Below are positions 16,936-25,500 of a DNA stretch of 64,000 bases, piece by piece. Numbering within the stretch: the stretch's first letter is position 1; every line of letters starts with the position of its first letter. Source of the DNA: Streptomyces leeuwenhoekii (lineage in GTDB: Bacteria; Actinomycetota; Actinomycetes; Streptomycetales; Streptomycetaceae); assembly GCF_001013905.1 (NCBI RefSeq), contig NZ_LN831790.1, positions 1,178,001 through 1,242,000 of the forward strand, given 5' to 3'. The position numbers were made by a program, and so were the translations under genes. The notes beneath the pieces were generated by a model that was not told where the DNA came from, made no database searches, and saw only the letters and a list, made by a program, of their open reading frames with translations.

Positions 16936-17592
16936 ATGCCCGCCCCCACCGCCGACGCCGGCCCGCCTTCGCGGACCGGCACCCCACGCCCGCGCTCCCG
17001 CCCGCTGCGCGTCCACACCGTCCTCTACGACGGCGTCGAAGAACAGGACTTCGCCGGTCACGTGGAGGTGCTCGGCATCGCCGGCGAGGAGCTCGTCAAG
17101 CAGTCCTTCGTCCATGCCGAGGGCCCCCGCAGGGTGACGTCGGCCGCCGGCATGGAGATCCGGTGCCGGGACGCCTGGTCTCCCCGCTCGGCCGACGTGA
17201 TCGTCGTCCCCGGCGCGGGGTACGGCGACGGCTCCGGGCTCCAGCGGGAGATCCGGCGGGGCGTTCTGCCCCGGGCCCTCGCGGCGGCTCCCAGGAAGGG
17301 CCTCGTCCTCGGCGCCGTGTGTACGGGCACCATGCTGCTGTCGGCAGCGGGCCTGACGGCCGGGCGTCGCTGCACCACCCACCACATAGCCCGTGACGAA
17401 CTGCGCCGGGACGGCGGACACGTGGTCGGCGGCAGGGTCGTCGACGACGGTGACCTCGTCACCTGCGGGGGCGTGACCTCCGGCATCGACCTCGGGATCT
17501 GGTTACTGGAGCGGTTCTTCGGCTCGGATACCGCGCTGTTCGCCGAGGAGGTCCTGGAGTACGAACGCCGGGGCATCGTCCATACCCGCTGA
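16936..17592 (+). CDS. DJ-1/PfpI family protein, first copy
   Basis: The 218-residue cytoplasmic protein starts at ATG 16936 behind CGGAGG. The domain (residues 28-215) shows VHTVLYDGVEEQDFAGHVEV, VIVVPGAGYGDGSG, LGAVCTGTMLLSAAGLTAGR with the nucleophile-elbow Cys, TTHHIARDEL and VTCGGVTSGIDLGIWLLERF. The D-G-x-E-E-x-D start and TSG-x-D motif are those of isonitrile-hydratase-like and GlxA-like members, so hydration of a small molecule is possible but unproven. A TTA leucine codon at 17503-17505 makes expression dependent on the bldA tRNA, that is, on development. Its paralogue follows. Confidence 0.8.
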   Translation: MPAPTADAGPPSRTGTPRPRSRPLRVHTVLYDGVEEQDFAGHVEVLGIAGEELVKQSFVHAEGPRRVTSAAGMEIRCRDAWSPRSADVIVVPGAGYGDGSGLQREIRRGVLPRALAAAPRKGLVLGAVCTGTMLLSAAGLTAGRRCTTHHIARDELRRDGGHVVGGRVVDDGDLVTCGGVTSGIDLGIWLLERFFGSDTALFAEEVLEYERRGIVHTR

Positions 17593-17991
17593 GCTGACCG
17601 CTCACCCGTGACGGCACCTCGACGTGCGGCTCGTCCCCGGCGGATCCGGGGCCCGGGCCCGCAAGGTCGAACCGTCCCACCCCCGTGTCACCGGCCGGGT
17701 CACTGCCCGGCCCGCCAGGCCGCCCGTGTGTGGAGGTGTCTGCACGGACACCTCCCTCTGGGCCGCTGGCGCCGCCTCGATACCTCGTCACCGGCCCCCT
17801 GACCAGCCGGCACGTATACGCCGCGATCGACAGCGCCCCCTGGCTCGCCGCACACCCGCACGGCCGGGGCCACGCGCGCGCAGTGAGGCGTGAACTCCGT
17901 ACGCCCCCGCGCCTGCCTGTCGCGCCGACGAGCCGCTCGCCCACTGAAACCCTCGTCGGCCTCTTGCCGACCGTTCAGAAGGAGACAACCC
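17593..17991. other. Intergenic region with a terminator, no gene
   Basis: Apart from the hairpin at 17732-17755 and the binding site of the next gene I see nothing supported here. An open plus-strand frame with weakly protein-like sequence (RHVYAAIDSAPWLAAHPHG, around 17810-17870) has no start signal. Confidence 0.3.
17732..17755 (+). terminator. Terminator between the two DJ-1/PfpI genes
   Basis: A perfect 9-base stem (GGAGGTGTC / GACACCTCC) with a 6-base loop lies 140 bases after the first copy. Confidence 0.7.
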
Positions 17992-18726
17992 GTGAAGCGA
18001 CGTTCCCTCCTGCGTACCGCGACCACCCTCACAGCCGCCGGACTCGCCGTCGGCGCCCCCGCTCACAGCAGCGCGGCACCCCTCCGACGCGACGACGACG
18101 CCACATCTCTCCGCGTGCACGTCGTGCTCTTCGACGGCGTGGAAGAACTGGACCTCGCGGCCCCGTACGAGGTACTCGCCGCGTCGGACTACTTCACCGA
18201 CCGCACCGTCGACGTCCGCTACGTGGCCCTCGACGGCCCTCGCACCGTGACCGCCGCTTACGGCACCCGCCTGCGCGCCGACCATGCCTGGGCTCCGGAA
18301 AAGGCCGACGTCCTGGTCGTCCCGGGCGGTGGGTACGCCCGCCGTGACCAACCCGGCGTCTGGGCCGAGATACAGCAAGGCGCCCTGCCCCGTGCGCTGG
18401 CACGGGCGCCCCGGCCGGGGCTCACGATCAGCGCCCTGTGCACCGGCGTGATGCTCCTGTCCGCCGCCGGTCTGACCCGCGGCCGGCCCTGCACCACCCA
18501 CCACAGGGCCAAGGCCGACCTCGAACGACAGGGCGGCATCCTGAAGAACGCCCGCGTCGTCGACGACGGCGACCTGGTCACCGCCGGGGGCGTCACCTCC
18601 GGCCTGGACCTCGCCCTGTGGCTGGCCCGTCGCGAGCTGGGCGTCGACGCCGCGCTCGGTCTGGAGGGCATGCTGGAGTACGAGGCCCGCGGCACCGTGT
18701 GGACCGCGCGCCGGAACAACGGCTGA
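17992..18726 (+). CDS. DJ-1/PfpI family protein, second copy with export signal
   Basis: The 244-residue protein begins at GTG 17992, seven bases after AAGGAG. Unlike its neighbour it has a signal-like N terminus (MKRRSLLRTATTLTAAGLAV ... APAHSSAAP), possibly Tat or lipoprotein-independent export. The domain repeats the same motifs: VHVVLFDGVEELDLAAPYEV, VLVVPGGGYARRD, ISALCTGVMLLSAAGLTRGR, TTHHRAKADL and TAGGVTSGLDLALWLARREL. It is clearly a paralogue of the upstream gene, giving one cytoplasmic and one predicted extracytoplasmic form. Export of this fold is unusual; redox or isonitrile chemistry at the cell surface is only a guess. Confidence 0.8.
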   Translation: MKRRSLLRTATTLTAAGLAVGAPAHSSAAPLRRDDDATSLRVHVVLFDGVEELDLAAPYEVLAASDYFTDRTVDVRYVALDGPRTVTAAYGTRLRADHAWAPEKADVLVVPGGGYARRDQPGVWAEIQQGALPRALARAPRPGLTISALCTGVMLLSAAGLTRGRPCTTHHRAKADLERQGGILKNARVVDDGDLVTAGGVTSGLDLALWLARRELGVDAALGLEGMLEYEARGTVWTARRNNG

Positions 18727-18734
18727 CCCCCTGC

Positions 18735-18766
18735 CCGGCGCGGTGCCACGGGGGGCGCCGCGCCGG
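18735..18766. terminator. Bidirectional terminator between PfpI-2 and xylanase
   Basis: CCGGCGCGG and CCGCGCCGG form a 9-base stem with a 14-base loop in the 70-base gap between convergent genes. Confidence 0.65.
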
Positions 18767-18796
18767 AGCGCGAGGGGTGCGGGGAGGGCACCGGGG

Positions 18797-19846
18797 TCAG
18801 CCGACGCTGCAGCTGCCGACCGAGGGCGGCGTGGTGTTGGAGCCGTTGACGGTGAAGCCGAAGGAGGCCGACTGTCCCGGGCTCAGGTTGGCGTTCCAGC
18901 CGGCCGGGGTCACGGTCATCACGTTCCCGCTCCAGCTCGCCGTCCCGTTCCAGATCGAGGTGACGGTCTGGCCACCGGCGAACGTCACCGGCACCCTCCA
19001 GTCCCTGACACCGCCGCTGCCCGCGGTGATGGTCACCTCCCCGTTGAAGCCGCCGCTCCACGAGTTGGTGGTGCGGTACGTGGCGCTGCAGGCGCCCGTA
19101 CCCGGAGTGCCCCCGCCGGGCGGCGGAGTGGTGCTCCCGCCACCGCCCAGGGTGATGTGGGAGCTGCCGCTGCTCTGGTAGCCCTCCGTGGCCATGATCA
19201 TGTAGTAGTCGAAGGACCCCAGCGGCATCCCGGCCGCCTGCCAGGCGTCGAAGTGGATGCCGGTGTCGATGGTCCCGCTGGACCGCTTGCTGTTCCGGAT
19301 GCTCCAGTACTGCTGGAAGGTCCTGGTGCCCTCCACCGACGGCGCGTTGACCCGCGTGGACTCGTAAATGGCGTACGTTCCGCCGTCGGCGTTGACCGTG
19401 CCCCGCCGCGTGCCGGCGGACCCTGGGTTGTACGGGCCGAAGTTCTCCACGATGTAGTACTCGACCAGCGGGTTGGAGGTCCATCCGTAGAGCGCGAGGT
19501 AGCCGTTGCTGCCGGGGTTGAAGGTGCCGGAGTAGGTCACGGTCCTGCGGCTGCCGGTGCTCCAGCCGAGGCCGCCGACCCAGTTGTTGGTGTTGTTCCA
19601 CTGGCTGCTGTACTGCCCGGCGGCCCCGAGCGTCATGGAGACGGAGCCCGGGTCGTCGGTCCAGAAGGAGTAGTAGTACCCGTTGTACGTGCCGGTGGAG
19701 TTACTGGTGATGACCTGGTCGGCACGTGCCGTGCCGGGTAAGAGCAGGCCCGACCCGGCCGCCGCCACCAACGCCCCGGCGCCGCCGAGCACGAGCTTCC
19801 TGCGACTGATCTGCGGGGGGCTCGGGTTCTCAGGGAATTTGCTCAT
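18797..19846 (-). CDS. Secreted GH11 endo-beta-1,4-xylanase with CBM2
   Basis: The 349-residue enzyme starts at ATG 19846 behind GGAGGA. A Tat signal ([20 protein letters not shown], cleavage near ARADQ) leads into a GH11 jelly roll at about residues 45-230. The catalytic pair is in [18 protein letters not shown] and [11 protein letters not shown], with the thumb loop [19 protein letters not shown] Gly/Thr/Pro linker ([17 protein letters not shown]) connects to a family 2 binding module ([19 protein letters not shown] ... [20 protein letters not shown]) with its terminal disulfide cysteines. It degrades xylan and binds cellulose or xylan. It is convergent with the PfpI genes and has its own 22-base palindromic operator. 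Confidence 0.95.
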   Translation of the reverse strand: MSKFPENPSPPQISRRKLVLGGAGALVAAAGSGLLLPGTARADQVITSNSTGTYNGYYYSFWTDDPGSVSMTLGAAGQYSSQWNNTNNWVGGLGWSTGSRRTVTYSGTFNPGSNGYLALYGWTSNPLVEYYIVENFGPYNPGSAGTRRGTVNADGGTYAIYESTRVNAPSVEGTRTFQQYWSIRNSKRSSGTIDTGIHFDAWQAAGMPLGSFDYYMIMATEGYQSSGSSHITLGGGGSTTPPPGGGTPGTGACSATYRTTNSWSGGFNGEVTITAGSGGVRDWRVPVTFAGGQTVTSIWNGTASWSGNVMTVTPAGWNANLSPGQSASFGFTVNGSNTTPPSVGSCSVG

Positions 19847-19995
19847 GCGTACGTTTCCTCCTCGCGAACGGTGGACGTCGGCGACCGGGAGACATGCCGA
19901 GCACACCTCGACGTTCATCGACGAGGTGACACTGATGGTGTGCGCATGTCATGCAGGACCGGAAGCGTCACCACAGTCGGACTCGCCAGGGAAGT

Positions 19996-20001
19996 TGTCA
20001 A
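19996..20001 (-). promoter_or_regulatory. -35 hexamer of the xylanase promoter
   Basis: TTGACA on the minus strand begins 3 bases downstream of the 22-base palindrome. The -10 (about ACTGTG, 18 bases on) is poor. Confidence 0.45.
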
Positions 20002-20003
20002 TG

Positions 20004-20025
20004 GTTTCGGCAACGTTTACGAAAC
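20004..20025. promoter_or_regulatory. 22-bp palindromic operator upstream of the xylanase
   Basis: GTTTCG and CGAAAC arms are centred on AACGTT. The dyad has even symmetry with a central CG, as in LacI-family operators. It differs from the CebR/CelR boxes nearby, so a second, xylan-specific regulator encoded elsewhere is likely. Confidence 0.65.
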
Positions 20026-20321
20026 TCAGGCGACCCCGTGGAGCTACTCTTCCCTGGTAGGAACGGACGCGGACACGCACAGGTACGGGATCGCCACGGC
20101 TACTCCGGTCCGCAGGCATCGAAACATTTCGACGCTACTGCCGACAGGGAGCGGTACGGGCCAGGTCCGGGCAAGGCAGCCGAAGGCGAAGGGCTCGGGG
20201 GTTTTCCAGGACCCGCACGGCCGTGGTCGCGGAGCTGCGCGTGAGGGGACCGCGTCCCTTGGGCCCGCCGGAGAATCGCCAGTGTTAACGCGGCACGGAC
20301 GATGGGCGGCTTCGACGCGGA

Positions 20322-20590
20322 GACGTCCGCAACGCCTGGCATCACCTTGTCCAGGCCAGTGTGGGGCCATTTCGACGACGACCACACCCGCCCCGGCGCC
20401 CGCTGTTCCCCTCCGAGCGCAAGAACGCCGACGGCTCCCCGCGCCGGGTGGGCGACGGCGCCCTACGCGGCGGACTCGAGGGACGCGCGTCACGGCACAT
20501 CTGCCGGGGTGGGGCGAAAAGCCTGACATGCACGTCTGCGGCACCTCCGCGCGTCCCACCTATATCGGCGAGCGACAGCCTCACCCCATC
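20322..20590 (+). pseudogene. Decayed tyrosine recombinase (integrase) fragment
   Basis: One frame reads DVRNAWHHLVQASVG, then RPLFPSERKNADGSPRRVGD and GALRGGLEGRASRH. After a phase change near 20505 a second frame reads LPGWGEKPDMHVCGTSARPT. Integrases of actinobacterial elements have RPLFPSERKN...GSPRRVGDDALR followed by LPGWGEKLTPHVLRHFCAS; the catalytic HxLRH arginine here has become C-G-T. The catalytic tyrosine is missing. This is a dead integrase, marking past insertion of a mobile element beside the protease/NTPase genes. Confidence 0.7.
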
Positions 20591-20652
20591 CACACCACGA
20601 GTTCAACCTTGGCAACGGTGCGGCGCAGCCCTGAGGCGGGCCGCATGAACAC

Positions 20653-23600
20653 CTACTGGAACTTCGGCGGAAAACGCCTGATGCGCGTGAGCAGCATGTC
20701 GCTCAGTTGGAACAGCGCCGAAGGGTCGATGCGGCCTACCGCTGGGAGCACGGTCGGCCAGCCCTCGGAGTTGATCAGCCGGGTGAGCAGCCGCACCGGA
20801 ACAGCCGCGCTCCCACCCGCGTCGGCGACCTTGGCCACCATCTCGCCCAGGGTGCGGGCGCGCTGCTCGGCGGAGGCGATGGCGCCGGCCACGGTTTCCC
20901 CCTCCCTGACGAGGCTCATGGCGTGCTCGGGGCTGTACGCGGCCACCACCGCCGCGAGCGCGCCCAGCGCCTCGACGTGGCTGTGTGCTTCGTCGATCCC
21001 CCGGGCGATCCGTTGGGCGCGGGCGTGGTCCCCCGCGGCCGCCACCGCTGCTGCTACTGCGGCCAGTCCGTGACCGCGATAGTACGTATGTGTAGTGATG
21101 CCCTGAGCAAGCCGCTCGGCGCGATCATGCGCACCTGCGGCCGCCATCGCCGCGACTATCCGGGCCTGCGCCCTGGCCCGGAAGTAGCCGAGGTTCTGCG
21201 CGGCGTCGAGATCAGCCTTCTCCGCGTCCGCAATGAGCGCAAGGGCCCGATCGCGGTCGCCCGCAGTGGCAGCGGCCGCTGCCACCGTGGCCAGCGCTTC
21301 GGGCCGCTGCAAGGGATCGGGGCGGGCGCGGGCGATCTGCTCGGCTTTCTCGACCAACCGTCGGCACCAGTCGCCGTCTCCCATGGCCGTCACGGTCTTG
21401 ACCACGGCGCACAGCGGCCACGGGTGCAGATGGCCATCAGCCGACGCCTCCGCCGCTCTGGCCAGCGCGATGGCGCGTTCTCGGTCCCCGTTGGCGGCCA
21501 CTGCCGTCGCCACGCGCGCCAGCACCTCGGCGCGGCTGCCCGCGCTCGGGATTGCCCGGGCGAGTTGCTCAGCGCGGTCGTGGGCCCCTGCCACAGCGAC
21601 TGCTGGTGCCAGTGATCCCAGCACTCCCGGACGCAGATGGGATCCGAGGACGCCGCGTGCGGCCGTCTGCGCACCGGTGGCCAGTTCGACGGCGCGTCCG
21701 TGATCACCCGCCGCCAGCACCGCTGCCGCGAGGTCACTGAGCCTGTCGGCACGGTCTTTCCCCGCGGTGATCAACTGGGCAGCTCTCTCCGCTTCGTCGA
21801 CCACCTCCTCGTACCAGTCGTCGTCTCCTGTGGCTGCCACCGCGGTCGCCAACTTGGCCAACCGGCCGACGCGCTGCGAGGGATCAGTGACGGCGAAGGC
21901 CGCGGCCTCGACGTGGCTGACCAGCTCCGGATACCAGTCGTGGTCTGCCATGGCCGTCATCGCTGTCGCCAGCTCGCCCAGTGTGTCGGCGCGGTCCTCG
22001 GCGCGGGGGATCGCGTGGCTGTCGGCCACCGCGTCCCTGGCCAACCGGATGGCGCGGTCGGTGTCCCCGGCGGCCGCTGCTGCCGCTGCCACCGCGGCCA
22101 GCGCATCGACACGGTCTATGGCGCGCTCCGTGGCGTAGGCGGATGCCTCCGCCGCGTCAGCCAGCTCCCGATACCAGTCACCCTCCCCCGCCGCCGCCAC
22201 CGGCGGCAGGATCTGCGCCACATCCCAGACGTATCCGGTGGGATCGGAGTCGTCGACGGCCGCCTTCGCCGCCCTGGCCAGATCGACGGCGCGGGCCAGG
22301 TCCCCGGCTTCCGCCACCGACATCGCGATGGCAACGAGCGCCTTGGCACGGTAGTCGGGCCACTCGATGGCCCGTGCAAGCCGCTCGGCGCGGGCATGGT
22401 CGCCGACGATCGCCGCCGCCTTCGCAAGCTCCTCGAGCACCGCGTCGTGACCTGAAGAGCCTGGAGTCTTGGGGACCGCGCGGACGGTGGCCTCCGCCGC
22501 CCTGCTCAGCCGCAGCGCGCGGTCGTGGTCCCCGACGGTGGCGACGACCGTGGCCAGTTGCGCCAACTTCTCGGAACGGGAGTCCTCGAAGGTGACGGCT
22601 CGAACGGCGGCTGCCGCAGCAGTCACCACCTCGATGTACCACGGGTTCTCGTGGTGAGGCCCACCGGCCTGGATCATGCGCTGCAGTGCGAACGAACGCA
22701 GCATGGGGCTGGTGATGCTGTGCGCGAGCGCGCCGGCGCGCTCGGGGCGGCCGAGCCTGGTCCAGAGCCCGGGCAGGATGAGCGGGACATGCTCGCCGCG
22801 ATCGGCCAGGTCATCGCGGGCGACCGCCAGCGTCAGCAAGTGACCGAGGTCGGGGACGGGCTGTCGTGCGACGAGATCCCTCGCGGTGGCGATCTCGGCC
22901 AGGGCGAGCGCGTCACCACCGGTGCGGCCGCGCATCCAGTCATGTCGGGCAGCGTCAGCGGCACAGCCGACCAGTCGGGACACGTCTCCGGCCGCCGAGA
23001 GCAGGCGAGGATAACCCCGCAGGAAATAGGGCGGTGTCTCCGGCGGCCAGCCGCGGTCCCGGTATGTGGCGGCCCAGGCGTGCAGCCGATCGCGGTAATC
23101 GGCGAGAACGGCGCCGAACTCCGCCTCGGCCGTCTCGCGCAGGTTCTCATGCGCGAACAGGTAGGCACGCTGTCGCCCGGCCGGTTTCCTGTCGAGGTCC
23201 GCCTCGGCATCCGGCCCGAGACGGCTGCTGACGCTGCGCCCGAACCTGCCACCGAGCAGTTGCTCGAGTTCGTGCCTGGGCCGACCGGTCAGCTGTTCCA
23301 GGTCCGTGAGGGTGAGACCGCCGCCGCAGGCGGTCAGCAGGCCCAGCACGTCCCGCTGCACTGGGGAACCGTGCAGCGCCTGCTCGAGTTCGTGCTTCGC
23401 CGCGGCCTCGAGGTGGTGAGCGTGCGGTGACGTCGTCAGGTGCCGGGGACTGATCCTCCGCAGCGGATGGTCGCCGGGTACATCGTCCGGTACCGGAGGA
23501 TGCGGGCGACCGGCGACCAGTACCCGCAGGGCCGGCGGGCAGCGGCGGGGCAGCAGGGCCGCGATGCTGGGCCGGCCTGCCGCGGTCCGCCTCGTGGTGT

Positions 23601-24783
23601 CCTCGTCCAAGCCGTCCACCACGAGCAGCAGTCGGCGGCCTTCGGCCGAGCTCTGGCGGGTGGCGGCACGCAGGAGGCGCTGCAGGTGTCTCTGCCGTGC
23701 CCCGGGCTCCGGCGGAGCCTCGGGTGGCTCGCTGGTCAGTGCGGCCAGTTGCTCGATCAGCGCGTCGGTGAACGCGTCGCTGTCGGACTGGCCGGCGAAC
23801 CGGCTGGTGACGAAGAACGAGACCACGTCGACATGGGCCGGAGGATGCAGCGCGAACCAGGACAGCAGCGCGGTCTTGCCCGCCCACGGCCCTGCCTGCC
23901 ACCAAAGATAGGACTGGTCCGCGTACGGCTGCTCTCCGGCACAGAAGGCCACCAGTTCCGCGAGCTCCCGTTCACGGCCGTACAGCCGTTCTGGAGCGAT
24001 GTCGGCCACCTGGGCGCGGTGGGCTGTGACGGAGAGCTCCCGGGCCGGCACCGGAAGCACATCGGGTAGTTGCCCGGGCAACTCCGGCAGGGGCAGCACG
24101 TCCCGAAGTGCGGGCTGCTGTGCCACTGCGAGGTCGAGCCGGGCCACGGCCAACCGCCCCAGCCCGTCATCGGGGTGATGCCGAGCGATCACACCCACGA
24201 TCCGGTCACCGATCCACAGCGCCGCCCCGGACATGCCCTCCCAGGGCGAGGCCCTGCCGTCCGAGGTGGTCGCCGGCGGAGAGGACAGCTCGAACTCCAG
24301 CGTCCCCTCCCGGAAGTTGGAGAGCACCGCCACTGTCCCGACCGCGTGGTGAGCGTCCCGGTAGCTGAAGCTCTCGGCCGCGCCGCCATCGGCGCCGATG
24401 CGGGGTTCGTCCCTGCGCATCTTCCACCTGGGAAAGCCCACCGCCTGTGCTGCCACTACCGCCGTACGACCCCCCACCCGGCCGAACCGGACAGGGACGA
24501 CGGCTGGTTCGTCCAGCCGTGGCGGAATCGACACGACGGCAAAGTCAGAGGCGGGGTCGGCTCGCCACGAGACAGCCGCGGCGGTCCACTCGCCGGGGAG
24601 GTCCGGCTCGAAGCGAACACGCACCGCGCTGGCGTGCTCGACGACATGGGCGGCAGTGAGCACCAAGTCCGCTGTGATGCGGTACCCCGAACCGCGACGT
24701 CGCCCGCCCGCATGCGTGACGATCAGCTCCGCCACACGGTCCCGGTGCGGGGGCGGTCCCTTGTCGACGTCCGTGTCCTTCAC
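20653..24783 (-). CDS. Trypsin-like protease / STAND NTPase / helical-repeat protein (conflict-system type)
   Basis: The 1376-residue protein has three parts. Residues 15-225 are a trypsin-like domain with the triad His in LVLTAAHVVEH, Asp in DPASDFAVVSI and Ser in WEGMSGAALWIGD. Residues about 270-600 are a STAND/NACHT NTPase with Walker A in WQAGPWAGKTALLSW, Walker B in LLLVVDGLDEDTTRR and a helical winged region. From about 690 to 1330 are some sixteen 35-45-residue units of the type AGDHDRAERLARAI, a solenoid likely to sense a partner. This is the architecture of proteolytic effectors in bacterial immune or signalling switches (known class). GTG start, four bases after the trypco2-like gene; the two are coupled. 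No membrane segment. Confidence 0.85.
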   Translation of the reverse strand: MKDTDVDKGPPPHRDRVAELIVTHAGGRRRGSGYRITADLVLTAAHVVEHASAVRVRFEPDLPGEWTAAAVSWRADPASDFAVVSIPPRLDEPAVVPVRFGRVGGRTAVVAAQAVGFPRWKMRRDEPRIGADGGAAESFSYRDAHHAVGTVAVLSNFREGTLEFELSSPPATTSDGRASPWEGMSGAALWIGDRIVGVIARHHPDDGLGRLAVARLDLAVAQQPALRDVLPLPELPGQLPDVLPVPARELSVTAHRAQVADIAPERLYGRERELAELVAFCAGEQPYADQSYLWWQAGPWAGKTALLSWFALHPPAHVDVVSFFVTSRFAGQSDSDAFTDALIEQLAALTSEPPEAPPEPGARQRHLQRLLRAATRQSSAEGRRLLLVVDGLDEDTTRRTAAGRPSIAALLPRRCPPALRVLVAGRPHPPVPDDVPGDHPLRRISPRHLTTSPHAHHLEAAAKHELEQALHGSPVQRDVLGLLTACGGGLTLTDLEQLTGRPRHELEQLLGGRFGRSVSSRLGPDAEADLDRKPAGRQRAYLFAHENLRETAEAEFGAVLADYRDRLHAWAATYRDRGWPPETPPYFLRGYPRLLSAAGDVSRLVGCAADAARHDWMRGRTGGDALALAEIATARDLVARQPVPDLGHLLTLAVARDDLADRGEHVPLILPGLWTRLGRPERAGALAHSITSPMLRSFALQRMIQAGGPHHENPWYIEVVTAAAAAVRAVTFEDSRSEKLAQLATVVATVGDHDRALRLSRAAEATVRAVPKTPGSSGHDAVLEELAKAAAIVGDHARAERLARAIEWPDYRAKALVAIAMSVAEAGDLARAVDLARAAKAAVDDSDPTGYVWDVAQILPPVAAAGEGDWYRELADAAEASAYATERAIDRVDALAAVAAAAAAAGDTDRAIRLARDAVADSHAIPRAEDRADTLGELATAMTAMADHDWYPELVSHVEAAAFAVTDPSQRVGRLAKLATAVAATGDDDWYEEVVDEAERAAQLITAGKDRADRLSDLAAAVLAAGDHGRAVELATGAQTAARGVLGSHLRPGVLGSLAPAVAVAGAHDRAEQLARAIPSAGSRAEVLARVATAVAANGDRERAIALARAAEASADGHLHPWPLCAVVKTVTAMGDGDWCRRLVEKAEQIARARPDPLQRPEALATVAAAAATAGDRDRALALIADAEKADLDAAQNLGYFRARAQARIVAAMAAAGAHDRAERLAQGITTHTYYRGHGLAAVAAAVAAAGDHARAQRIARGIDEAHSHVEALGALAAVVAAYSPEHAMSLVREGETVAGAIASAEQRARTLGEMVAKVADAGGSAAVPVRLLTRLINSEGWPTVLPAVGRIDPSALFQLSDMLLTRIRRFPPKFQ

Positions 24784-24787
24784 GACC

Positions 24788-25093
24788 TCACCGTTCGCGG
24801 TTCAGCTCCTCGCCGGAGATCAGTGGCCTACGGTCCGGCTGGCTGGCCCGGCGAGCATCCAGGGTCAGAGAGATGCGCTGCGTGGCAGTGGACCCCACGG
24901 TAGCCTCACTCCCCAGCTCGACAACCCAGAACTTCACCTTCGCCCCCGGGCTGGCCTCCTTCGCCACCCCGACGGTCAGCTCCAGCTCGATCGGCCCCAG
25001 TTCGAATCGGAGATCGGAGTCCTCGCCCGCCTGTATGGCCTCCGCGAGCTCCACTCGCAACTGCGCGATCAGCTCCGACAGTTGAATCGGCAT
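24788..25093 (-). CDS. Trypco2-like small partner of the protease/NTPase
   Basis: The 101-residue protein starts at ATG 25093. It opens with an amphipathic helix (IQLSELIAQLRVELAEAIQA), followed by beta-rich sequence (LRFELGPIELELTVGV, AKVKFWVVELG, RISLTLDAR). This matches the 'trypsin co-occurring domain 2' pattern, a small protein encoded next to trypsin-NTPase genes in actinobacteria. Its stop lies four bases before the start of the large protease gene, so the pair forms one unit. It probably regulates or targets the protease; the mechanism is unknown. Confidence 0.75.
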   Translation of the reverse strand: MPIQLSELIAQLRVELAEAIQAGEDSDLRFELGPIELELTVGVAKEASPGAKVKFWVVELGSEATVGSTATQRISLTLDARRASQPDRRPLISGEELNRER

Positions 25094-25500
25094 CGCCGAC
25101 CCCCTCCCCCAACCGCACTGTGCCACGTCAATCACGCAGCGTACCGTCGCGAGTGTGCACGGTAGGAGCACTGATCGCGCAAGGGTGAGGAAAATCCAGC
25201 GCGATGACCGAGGTGCACCTATGATGTCGCATCCCACGTCGGCGATGACGCCGTACAGGTCGCCGCACGCCGACGTCGGGGACGCCGACGAGGACCAACA
25301 CCAGCTCGAGATCGCCGACCGGCGCCGTCGGTGCGCGCTCGGCGCCTTCCGCAGCGCTGCTCCCTTCGAGGGCGCCGCGTCGCCGGCGAGACGGCCGGCG
25401 AGCGCGGAAGCGTCGAAGCGGGCTTGCCCACCTGGTCAGGGGCAGCGTTCCTTGAGGATGCCCGCGAGGGAGACGGTCGCCGATCGCTTGCTTCCTGCGG
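25094..25500. other. Intergenic region, nothing recognised
   Basis: About 400 bases between two minus-strand operons. It should hold the promoter of the trypco2/protease pair. Overlapping frames on both strands have no binding site and no recognisable product. Confidence 0.3.

Noticed and set aside
18258..19601. Minus-strand frame bridging the PfpI and xylanase genes
   Set aside because: It is out of phase with the GH11 enzyme and antisense to PfpI-2.
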